Source: JANMDN01 sp031376285
GTDB taxonomy: Bacteria; Actinomycetota; Thermoleophilia; Miltoncostaeales; Miltoncostaeaceae
Assembly (NCBI GenBank): GCA_031376285.1
Contig: JANMDN010000024.1
Location: 26,740-90,739, forward strand
Length of the DNA: 64,000 bases
Direction: 5' to 3'
Shown here: positions 1 to 7,012 of the stretch, in pieces
Numbering within the stretch: position 1 is the first letter of the stretch
Layout: every line of letters starts with the position of its first letter
Notes under the pieces: generated by a model
Told to the model about the DNA's origin: nothing
What the model saw: only the letters and a program-made list of their open reading frames with translations
Databases searched by the model: none
Position numbers and translations under genes: made by a program

Positions 1-66
1 GGCCCGTCCGGCGCTCGACGCCCACAGGGCCCCAAGTCGCCCCGGCCCACTCCGTCACGCGGCCGA

Positions 67-282
67 GTGGACAAAGCCGGCACCATTACCAAAGGGGTCC
101 AAAGCGGGCGCCTGACCAAATTTGTCGGCGAGACCATGTCGGAAATGCGCAAAGTCGCCTGGCCGAACCGGAACCAACTCGCCCAGGCCACCGGCGTTGT
201 GCTGCTCTTCGTGGCCATCGTCACCGCCTACCTCGCTGGACTCGACGCGGTCTTTAGCCGCCTCGTCAACGCACTCTTCTAA
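67..282 (+). CDS. secE: Preprotein translocase subunit SecE
   Basis: SecE is the small essential subunit that clamps SecY in the membrane export channel. The 71-residue product has a basic N-terminus, the family signature around EMRKVAWPNR (about residues 26-35), and one C-terminal membrane segment (about 43-60). It sits directly before nusG, the usual order. The GTG at this position is one possible start, but the reading frame stays open to the first base of the window, so the true start could lie upstream. Its partner secY is at 40.2 kb here. Confidence 0.93.
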   Translation: MDKAGTITKGVQSGRLTKFVGETMSEMRKVAWPNRNQLAQATGVVLLFVAIVTAYLAGLDAVFSRLVNALF

Positions 283-316
283 ATCTCGAATCAGGCAACC
301 CGGGGGATCGACACGA

Positions 317-853
317 ATGTTCGAGTGGTACGCGATCAACACCTATTCCGGACACGAGAACAAGGTGCGGATCAACCTCGAGCAGCGGCTCCGCTCGCTC
401 GGACAGCGCGAGAAGGTGCGCGAGATCCGGATTCCGACCGAGCAGGTGATCGAGACCGGTAAGGACGGCCAGAAGGTTCAGACGGAGAAGCGCGTCTGGC
501 CGGGCTACCTGCTCATCAACATGGACCTGACCGACGACTCCTGGTCGCTCGTGAAGAACACGCCGAGCGTGATCGGTTTTGTCGGCGCGACTCCAGGTGG
601 CGGGCGTCCCGTTCCACTCAGCCGCGGCGAGGTCGACCGCCTCCTGAACACTGGCCAGGACACCAAGGTCCGCGTTCGGGCCGAGTTCACCGTTGGCGAG
701 AGCGTCAAGATTATCAACGGTCCGCTCTCAGACTTCACCGGGGAGATCGCCGAGGTCAACACCGAGGCTGGACGCCTGAAGGTGCTCGTGAGCATCTTCG
801 GTCGCGAGACACCGGCGGATCTCGCCTTCGAACAGGTCAAGAAGCTCAGCTAG
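317..853 (+). CDS. nusG: Transcription termination/antitermination factor NusG
   Basis: NusG binds RNA polymerase and couples transcription to ribosomes and Rho. The 178-residue product matches the usual length of about 180. The N-terminal NGN domain opens with MFEWYAINTYSGHENKV, and a KOW motif lies at about residues 125-155 (GESVKIINGPLSDFTGEI). The ATG is chosen because the frame upstream is not NusG-like and a G-rich stretch (GGGGGATCG) precedes it. It lies 34 nt after secE and probably shares its transcript. Confidence 0.97.
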   Translation: MFEWYAINTYSGHENKVRINLEQRLRSLGQREKVREIRIPTEQVIETGKDGQKVQTEKRVWPGYLLINMDLTDDSWSLVKNTPSVIGFVGATPGGGRPVPLSRGEVDRLLNTGQDTKVRVRAEFTVGESVKIINGPLSDFTGEIAEVNTEAGRLKVLVSIFGRETPADLAFEQVKKLS

Positions 854-952
854 AAGCGCCGAGTCCACTAAGCTCCGACACGAAATCGGCGGGAGGGAGT
901 CGGGACAGACGTCTGCGGCCCCGTTCGTACCGCCCGACCCGGAAGGTCGCAG

Positions 953-1381
953 ATGGCAAAGAAAGTCCTCCAGATCATCAAGCTGCAGATCCCGGCTGGC
1001 CAGGCATCCCCTGCGCCGCCAGTCGGACCCGCGCTCGGTGGCGCCGGCATCCAGATCATGGACTTCTGCAAGGCGTTCAACGCTCAAACGCAGGCCGGCA
1101 ACGGTGTCATCACGCCGGTGGAAGTCTCGGTCTACGAAGACCGGTCGTTTACGTTCATCACGAAGACGCCGCCGGTTCCGGTGCTCATCAAGCAGACCAT
1201 CTCGCTTGATCGAGGATCCGCCACGCCGCAGAGCGCGAAGGTCGGCAATCTCTCTCGGGCGCAGCTGCGCCAGATTGCCGAGACGAAGATGCCGGACCTG
1301 AATACCACTGACATCGACGCGGCCATGTCCATCGTTGCGGGTACTGCCCGCAGCATGGGCGTCACCGTCGACGCCGCGTAA
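953..1381 (+). CDS. rplK: 50S ribosomal protein L11
   Basis: L11 builds the GTPase-associated centre of the large subunit together with L10 and L12. The product is 142 residues, standard for the family. It shows the N-terminal KLQIPAGQASPAPPVGPALG proline-rich motif and a C-terminal RNA-binding domain ending in SIVAGTARSMG. It is preceded by a GGAAGG ribosome-binding site. A 99-nt gap after nusG may hold a promoter or leader, but I saw no clear signal there. rplA follows after 13 nt. Confidence 0.98.
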   Translation: MAKKVLQIIKLQIPAGQASPAPPVGPALGGAGIQIMDFCKAFNAQTQAGNGVITPVEVSVYEDRSFTFITKTPPVPVLIKQTISLDRGSATPQSAKVGNLSRAQLRQIAETKMPDLNTTDIDAAMSIVAGTARSMGVTVDAA

Positions 1382-1394
1382 GGGAGGAGGACTC

Positions 1395-2117
1395 ATGGCA
1401 AAACGAGGCAAGCGCTACGAGCAGGCCCGCGCCGAGATTCAGGCTGGCCACGAGTACAACCCGCTTGACGCGGTGCGCATCATCAAGCGCCAAGAGGTCG
1501 GACGCTTCGATGCGACGATCGAAGTCCACTTCCGTCTCGGCGTCAACGTACGCCACGCCGACCAGCAGCTTCGCGGCACCGTGAGCTTGCCTCACGGAAG
1601 TGGCCGCACGGTCCGCGTCGCCGTGTTTGCCGAGGGCGAGAAAGCCCGCGAGGCCGAGGCCGCCGGGGCCGACGTCGTCGGAGGCGAGGACCTGGCCAAG
1701 CGGATTCAGGAGGGCTTCACCGACTTCGATCTCACGATCGCGACCCCGGACATGATGGGCATCGTCGGTCGCCTTGGACGCATCCTCGGCCCGCAGGGCA
1801 AGATGCCAAACCCGAAGACCGGCACCGTGACGATGGACGTCGCCAAAGCCGTGGAGGAAGTCAAGTCCGGCAAGATCGAGTACCGGACGGACCGAACGGG
1901 CATCGTCCACGTCGGCATCGGGAAGCGCTCGTTCGGCGAGCGTGAACTGGTCGAGAACTACCAGACCGTCATCGAAGAGATCGTGCGCGTCAAGCCGGCC
2001 GCGGCCAAGGGTCGCTACCTGCGATCGATCACGATCACCGAGACAATGGGGCCTGGCATTCCGCTCGACACCACCAAGACCACGAACCTGCTGGAGGACG
2101 TCGCGGCTTCGGCCTAG
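1395..2117 (+). CDS. rplA: 50S ribosomal protein L1
   Basis: L1 forms the mobile stalk at the ribosomal E site and in many bacteria represses the L11-L1 operon by binding its own mRNA. The product is 240 residues, close to the usual 230-240, with the family signature around GILGPQGKMPNPKTGTV-like residues (here RILGPQGKMPNPKTGTV). The ATG preceded by GGGAGGAGG at 1382-1390 is preferred over an upstream in-frame ATG. It is the second gene of the rplK-rplA pair. Confidence 0.98.
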   Translation: MAKRGKRYEQARAEIQAGHEYNPLDAVRIIKRQEVGRFDATIEVHFRLGVNVRHADQQLRGTVSLPHGSGRTVRVAVFAEGEKAREAEAAGADVVGGEDLAKRIQEGFTDFDLTIATPDMMGIVGRLGRILGPQGKMPNPKTGTVTMDVAKAVEEVKSGKIEYRTDRTGIVHVGIGKRSFGERELVENYQTVIEEIVRVKPAAAKGRYLRSITITETMGPGIPLDTTKTTNLLEDVAASA

Positions 2118-2164
2118 CGTTCCGCACGCCAGCCATTGATCACGGGGGCGGCGCGAGCTGCCTC

Positions 2165-2290
2165 AATCCGGCCGACAAACGGCCACCCGTGTGAGGCCAG
2201 CGACGACCTGGAATGGACTGCGCTCTTGCGAGCGCGGTTCCACCGTCTCGTTCGCCCCTCACATGTCACGCAGTGAGAGGAGGTAGGACA
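2165..2290 (+). promoter_or_regulatory. Probable L10(L12) autoregulatory mRNA leader of rplJL
   Basis: The gap between rplA and rplJ is 173 nt and clearly structured. Visible helices: GGCCG 2170-2174 with CGGCC 2180-2184; an outer helix GTGAGG 2191-2196 with CCTCAC 2257-2262; inside it TGGAA 2209-2213 with TTCCA 2238-2242; and a 6-bp apical stem GCGCTC 2220-2225 with GAGCGC 2230-2235. AGGAGG at 2278-2283 follows. L10-L12 repression through such leaders is established in other bacteria. The assignment here rests on position and folding, not on a covariance search. Confidence 0.65.
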
Positions 2291-2827
2291 CTGAACCGAG
2301 ACGAAAAAGACGCGGTCATCGCTTCGCTGACCGACCAGCTGGGTCGCACGGACACCATCCTTGCGGCGGAGTTTGCCGGCTTGTCGGTGAAGAGCGTCTC
2401 CGAGCTGCGCCAGCGCCTCCGGGCCGTGGACGCAGGCATGACCGTTGTCAAGAACACGCTCGCTCGTCGAGCGATCAACGAAGCTGGCCGTGAAGGGCTC
2501 CTCGAGCACCTCACGGGCCCGAGCGCCCTGATCTGGGTGAGCGGCGACCCGGCGCCCGCCGCGAAGGCGCTGTCGGGTTTTGTCAAGGAACACCCAGAGC
2601 GCGCGAAGCTCAAGGGTGGCCTGCTCGGCCAGGTGCCGCTCAGCGGCGCCGACATCAGTCGGCTCGGCAGCCTCCCCCCACGCGACGTGCTCCTCGGCCA
2701 GCTGGCCGGAGGAATGCTCGCCCCGCTGTCCGGCCTTGCCGGCGGTATGTCCAACCTCATCTCGGGCCTTGCCCGCTCGCTGTCGGCACTTCACGACCAG
2801 CGCGCGGCAGAGGCGCCGACGAGCTAA
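2291..2827 (+). CDS. rplJ: 50S ribosomal protein L10 (apparent CTG start)
   Basis: L10 anchors the L7/L12 dimers to the ribosomal stalk base. The product is 178 residues. It starts NRDEKDAVIASLTDQL and contains TVVKNTLARRA, both typical of L10, with a C-terminal Ala/Gly/Leu-rich helix that carries L12. The best start is CTG at 2291: AGGAGG (2278-2283) lies 7 nt before it, and the encoded N-terminus matches the family exactly. The nearest in-frame GTG (2273) precedes the ribosome-binding site and would add unrelated residues. Regulation is probably by the leader just upstream. Confidence 0.95.
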   Translation: MNRDEKDAVIASLTDQLGRTDTILAAEFAGLSVKSVSELRQRLRAVDAGMTVVKNTLARRAINEAGREGLLEHLTGPSALIWVSGDPAPAAKALSGFVKEHPERAKLKGGLLGQVPLSGADISRLGSLPPRDVLLGQLAGGMLAPLSGLAGGMSNLISGLARSLSALHDQRAAEAPTS

Positions 2828-2858
2828 TTCGACCACGATCGAAGGGAAAACGAACCCC

Positions 2859-3239
2859 ATGGGTATGACGACGGAAGAGTGGATTGAAGACCTCAAGGCC
2901 ATCACGGTGCTTGAGCTGTCTGAGCGCATTAAGGCGCTTGAGGAGACCTTTGGCGTTACCGCTGCCGCCCCGGTCGCCGTTGCTGCGGCCCCCGCAGCCG
3001 CTGACGACGCGGGCGAAGCCGCTGAGCAGACCGCCTTTGCGGTCTCGCTCGACGAGGCAGGCGGAGCAAAGATTCAGGTCATCAAGGTCGTTCGCGCAGT
3101 GACCGGCCTCGGCCTGAAGGAAGCAAAGGACCTCGTCGACGCTGCTCCCGGCATCGTCAAGGACGGCGTCACGAAGGAAGAGGCCGAGCAAATCAAGGCT
3201 CAGCTCGTCGAGGCCGGCGCAAGCGTCAGCGTCAAGTAG
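2859..3239 (+). CDS. rplL: 50S ribosomal protein L7/L12
   Basis: L7/L12 is the multi-copy stalk protein that recruits translational GTPases. The 126-residue product has the N-terminal dimerisation helix (about 1-30), an Ala/Pro/Val-rich hinge (about 34-55) and the conserved C-terminal domain with KIQVIKVVRAVTGLGLKEAK. The first ATG is chosen because a GAAGGG site lies about 12 nt upstream; a second ATG two codons on is also possible. It is followed by a strong hairpin, so rplJL probably forms its own unit apart from rpoBC. Confidence 0.98.
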   Translation: MGMTTEEWIEDLKAITVLELSERIKALEETFGVTAAAPVAVAAAPAAADDAGEAAEQTAFAVSLDEAGGAKIQVIKVVRAVTGLGLKEAKDLVDAAPGIVKDGVTKEEAEQIKAQLVEAGASVSVK

Positions 3240-3312
3240 AACGGCCGACCGGAGCCGAGGGCGAGGATCTCCCGCGGCGTTGTCGAACGAGCGGTACCCG
3301 ATCGTGAGCCGT

Positions 3313-3345
3313 CGTGTGTGGCGCGGACATTCCGCGCCACACACG
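3313..3345 (+). terminator. 14-bp stem-loop after rplL
   Basis: CGTGTGTGGCGCGG (3313-3326) pairs perfectly with CCGCGCCACACACG (3332-3345) across a 5-nt loop. There is no T-tract after it, so on the plus strand it may be a Rho-aided terminator or an mRNA-stabilising end. It marks the end of the rplJL unit. Confidence 0.7.
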
Positions 3346-3420
3346 CGCGTCCTCATTGGACTTCGTCGTCGCGTGCGGTCTGGCAGGACGCGACCCATCG
3401 CCCGAGCTAACCCCCGGGCG

Positions 3421-5370
3421 ATGTGCTTTCCTGGCCGCTTGCGCCAGATGACCGTCTCCTGCCGGATGCTGGCGCTTGCCATCGCGATGGCAAGCGCGAC
3501 GGTCGGCGCTTTAGGCGTTGAGACCCCGGTCCGTACCCAGGGGATCGTCGGCACGGGCGCGACCGCGCTCGGCGTCGATGACACGTCGGGTCGCGGCCTC
3601 GAGATCGTCGTCCTCGACCAAGGCTTCGGGCGGTCGGTACCGGCACGCCAGGGTCAGGGGGAGCTTCCCCCAGACGCGCGACTTGAGCAGCGGTCGTTTG
3701 ATCCCGAGCGCGGCATCGCTGGGGCGAACGCCTTCGGTAATCCAACCGCCCATGGCGAGATCGTGGCCCAGACGGTCTACGACTACGCCCCGGCGGCGCG
3801 CTACCGCTTCGTGAACTACCACACACCCGAGCAGTTCATCGAGGCCGTCGACTGGTTGATTCAGCGTCCGCCAGACATCGTCGTTCACGCAAACAACTTC
3901 ATCGAAGGTCCGTTCGACGGGACGAGCCCGCCTGCCCGGGCGGTTGATCGCGCGGCTGCGGCTGGCATCCTTTGGGTGAACTCAGCCGGCAACTACGGAA
4001 CGCAGCACTGGTCTGGCCCGTGGGTTGACGCCCAGATCGACGGAGATCTCGACTGGCCCGCGAGCGAGGGCAGCTTCGAGCGCCCTCAGGGATCGACAAC
4101 GACGTTTGCCCTCAGCTGGGACAACCCAGACGGACTCGAGCCGAGCGACCTCGACCTGATCCTCGAGCGCCGAACCGATACGGCTTGGGTCTCGGTCCGA
4201 GAGTCCCGTGCTCGCCAGGTGGATGGGAACCTGGCGTCGGAGCGCATCCTGGCGTTTACGGCACCGGCTACCGCGACCTACCGGTTGAGGGTCCTCCAGT
4301 GGGGTGGGCCGGTGCCCGACGGGCGCCTGAGCCTCTTCTCGCGCGAAGTCGCCCTTCGAGCGCTCGGAGGCTCGCCGACGTCCAGTATTCCCACTCCCGG
4401 CGATGCCGCCGGGAGCCTCACTATCGGTGCGGTCGACTACCGCAACGCCGCGATCAAGGCCTACTCGTCGCGGGGCCCCACCGTCGACGGGAGACTCAAA
4501 CCGGAGCTCGTTGCCCCCACGGGAACGCTCGTGCGCGGACCCCTCGGTCCGAGAGGCGTCGGCGGTACCTCAAACGCGGCGCCGAATGCGGCTGGGGCCG
4601 CGGCGGTCCTCTGGAGCACCATGCGGGCCGCCGGGCTCGATCCAACCGCGGCGGACATTCGCGGACGGCTCATCGCCGATGCGCGCGACCTCGGGGAACC
4701 CGGTGTCGACCCCGCGTTCGGGGCCGGGCTCGTCCGAATCTCGACGGAGCCTCCGGGCATCGTCGCGCGCGAGCCCCGTCCGGGGCAGTACGTCGCCGGG
4801 CGGGCGCGTGTGGCGGTCGCGGTGGCGTCAGCGATGCCGATTCGGCTCGTCGCGATTTCCGTCGACGGGGCGCTGATCGGTGCCGCCCGGGGCGACCAGC
4901 CCATTGTCGAGCGCTTCCTCCAGTCAGCGTCGCTTGCGGACGGCCTCCACCGCATCGATGTTCGGGCCAGAGATGGCGCGGCCAACATCGGCACGCATGC
5001 CTGGACGTTCACAGTCGACAACACACGCCCGGCGCTCAGGTTGATCGAGTTCCGCCGCGGCAGGTCGATTGGAGAACGCGGACGCCGCGTCTGGGTTCGG
5101 GTCAGCACACGGGATCGCCGCCTCGCGGCTCGGCCAGGGGTTTCAAGCTTGACTGCCCTCGCCGACGGCCCCGGCAGCGTGCGTCTGCGGGCCTTCGGCG
5201 GTGGGCGCCGAACGATCAACTTCGGCCGCGTCGCTCCTGGGCGTTACCGATTGGACCTCCGCGTCCGCGACGCGGCGGGGAACGAGACCCGCCTCACCCG
5301 CCGCGTTGTCGTAAAGGGACGCCCGGACAAGGTCGCGGGCGCTGACCCGGACCCGACGCCGCCAGCCTGA
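3421..5370 (+). CDS. Secreted subtilisin-family (S8) serine peptidase
   Basis: An exported subtilase of about 650 residues. A signal peptide is visible (hydrophobic LALAIAMASATVGALG at about 17-32). The catalytic residues can be read directly: Asp66 in EIVVLDQGFG, His111 in PTAHGE, oxyanion Asn in VNSAGN (about 187) and Ser384 in GGTSNAAPNAAG. An insert between the His and Ser segments looks beta-rich, and the C-terminal 250 residues resemble Ig-like or Big-type modules with an Arg-rich tail. ATG codons at 3421, 3448 and 3466 are all possible starts, and none has a good ribosome-binding site. It lies between rplL and rpoB, where a protease gene is not expected. Substrate unknown. Confidence 0.88.
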   Translation: MCFPGRLRQMTVSCRMLALAIAMASATVGALGVETPVRTQGIVGTGATALGVDDTSGRGLEIVVLDQGFGRSVPARQGQGELPPDARLEQRSFDPERGIAGANAFGNPTAHGEIVAQTVYDYAPAARYRFVNYHTPEQFIEAVDWLIQRPPDIVVHANNFIEGPFDGTSPPARAVDRAAAAGILWVNSAGNYGTQHWSGPWVDAQIDGDLDWPASEGSFERPQGSTTTFALSWDNPDGLEPSDLDLILERRTDTAWVSVRESRARQVDGNLASERILAFTAPATATYRLRVLQWGGPVPDGRLSLFSREVALRALGGSPTSSIPTPGDAAGSLTIGAVDYRNAAIKAYSSRGPTVDGRLKPELVAPTGTLVRGPLGPRGVGGTSNAAPNAAGAAAVLWSTMRAAGLDPTAADIRGRLIADARDLGEPGVDPAFGAGLVRISTEPPGIVAREPRPGQYVAGRARVAVAVASAMPIRLVAISVDGALIGAARGDQPIVERFLQSASLADGLHRIDVRARDGAANIGTHAWTFTVDNTRPALRLIEFRRGRSIGERGRRVWVRVSTRDRRLAARPGVSSLTALADGPGSVRLRAFGGGRRTINFGRVAPGRYRLDLRVRDAAGNETRLTRRVVVKGRPDKVAGADPDPTPPA

Positions 5371-5566
5371 CGAGGCTCCCTCGGGAGGGTCGACAGCACC
5401 GGCCCGCGGTCCAAACTCGGCGCCGCGTCTTCGGGCCACCCCGGACCACCACCCACGTTTCAGGGTAGCCCGCGACGTGTGTCGGCATGCGTCCACCCTG
5501 TGCCAGATGTGCGCCAACCGGAGGCCACGTCGCCCCGCAGTGCGTGGTTTGCCGCTTTTGGACCGG

Positions 5567-6928
5567 CTACGGAGTGAGCGCCCCGTCGTACTTGGCGATC
5601 GCCGCCCGCTCGGTTCCCGCGACGCTCGCCCACCCCGCCGTGACCAGATGCCCGTCCCGTCCGATTGCGACGGCACTCGCGCCGCCCACGGTCGACTCAG
5701 GGGCAAACTCCGAGACGATGCCGTCGTGGCCAAAGGACGGATCAAACGTTCCGTCATTGCGCAGCCTGACGACCGCCGGGCGGACGTTCGGGTGGACCCC
5801 TGTCGAGCCGACTCCCACGATCGAGCCACCGGACTGCTCGACGATGGCGTTGATCGCGTCCGCACCTGCGGAATCGGGCCCTAGGGTGATGCCGATCGTC
5901 CCGAAGGTCACGTCGCGTAGACCGTCCGGCTGGTGACGGGCCACCAGAAACTGTGCGCTCGCGGATGTGCGGGCATCGCATCGGGCCGTGCCAGCGACAA
6001 CGAAGCGTCCTCGCGTGTCGATGAGCACGCTGCGATACGAGGCGCTGAGACAATCGGTCGGGCGCGCCACGATCAGCACACCGTCGCCGCCGCCGAAGGA
6101 GGGGTCCGGTGACCCGTCAGGGCGCAGTCGGATCATGACGGGCCGTGCCGTCAGCGTGGCGGTATCCCCGACCGCGAGAACGCCGCCGTCGGGGAGCGCC
6201 GCTACGTCATGGATCTCGGCGGCCGCGAGGCCGGGCACCCTGCTGATGACACCCGCGCCACCGAAGCTCGGGTCGAGCGCTCCGTCGGAAAGGAACCGCG
6301 CGAGCGCAGGTTGCCGGGCGTCGTCAGGCGCTCCCGAGTGGTAGCCGGCGGCCACGATCGTGGTGGTCGACGGGTCACCGTCCACGGTGCGGGTCGCGAT
6401 CGCGTTCGCCCCGCCGATCGAATCGGCGCCGAACGTGACGGTACGCGTGCCGTCGCCCGCAAAACGCGGGTCGGGGGACCCCCCCGGGGTGTAGCGCCGA
6501 ACCGCAAAGCGCGTCTCCCCCCTCGACTCCCCGATGCGGCCCGCAACGAGAATGCGCCCGGTGGGAAGCACAATCAGATCGCGCACCGATCCACCAGTCG
6601 ATCCGCCGTCGTCGACCACGAGCCCTCCCGCCACCGCCCGACCGTCGCCGAACGTTTCGTCCACGGTTCCGTCGAGATCGACGCGGCCGAGAACCCACTG
6701 GCCACGGGCGCTTGAGCCGGCCACCACGAACCGCCCGCCCGCGTCAACGGCGACCGCATCCGCCCGCGTCGACACGCCTGAGATTCCGAGATATGTCACA
6801 CCGCCGCGAGTCGGGCCGAACCCGCTCACAAGCGCGCCAGCGGCGCCGAGCGCGGCGCCTGCGAGGGAGAGGATCGCCAGGCCGCTTGCAAGCGTCGGCA
6901 GGGGACGTGTCACACGAACGAGAGCCAT
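5567..6928 (-). CDS. Secreted delta-60-repeat beta-propeller protein
   Basis: A 453-residue protein with an N-terminal hydrophobic export segment (about 10-36) followed by roughly seven repeats of about 55-60 residues. Each contains a GRxxVAG-like strand, and six end in a D-x-x-F-G-like turn (LDPSFGGAGV, PDPSFGGGDGV, FDPSFGHDGI and others). This is the pattern of the delta-60/DUF5122 repeat, expected to fold as a propeller. No catalytic motif is visible and the function is unknown. The ATG has a good AAGGA site. It converges with the subtilase gene and runs in the same direction as the lysyl-oxidase-like gene 84 nt upstream. Confidence 0.82.
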   Translation of the reverse strand: MALVRVTRPLPTLASGLAILSLAGAALGAAGALVSGFGPTRGGVTYLGISGVSTRADAVAVDAGGRFVVAGSSARGQWVLGRVDLDGTVDETFGDGRAVAGGLVVDDGGSTGGSVRDLIVLPTGRILVAGRIGESRGETRFAVRRYTPGGSPDPRFAGDGTRTVTFGADSIGGANAIATRTVDGDPSTTTIVAAGYHSGAPDDARQPALARFLSDGALDPSFGGAGVISRVPGLAAAEIHDVAALPDGGVLAVGDTATLTARPVMIRLRPDGSPDPSFGGGDGVLIVARPTDCLSASYRSVLIDTRGRFVVAGTARCDARTSASAQFLVARHQPDGLRDVTFGTIGITLGPDSAGADAINAIVEQSGGSIVGVGSTGVHPNVRPAVVRLRNDGTFDPSFGHDGIVSEFAPESTVGGASAVAIGRDGHLVTAGWASVAGTERAAIAKYDGALTP

Positions 6929-7012
6929 CGATGTTCCTTGGTGGGAGGCCAGGAAGTGCGCGAGACGATAGCCCGCCGCTCCCTTGAGGACGCGGCGGGG
7001 GTGGTCGTTGGG

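Noticed and set aside
122..316. Upstream in-frame ATG for nusG
   Set aside because: It would add 65 residues that are merely secE read in another frame. The family start MFEWYAINTYSG lies at 317.
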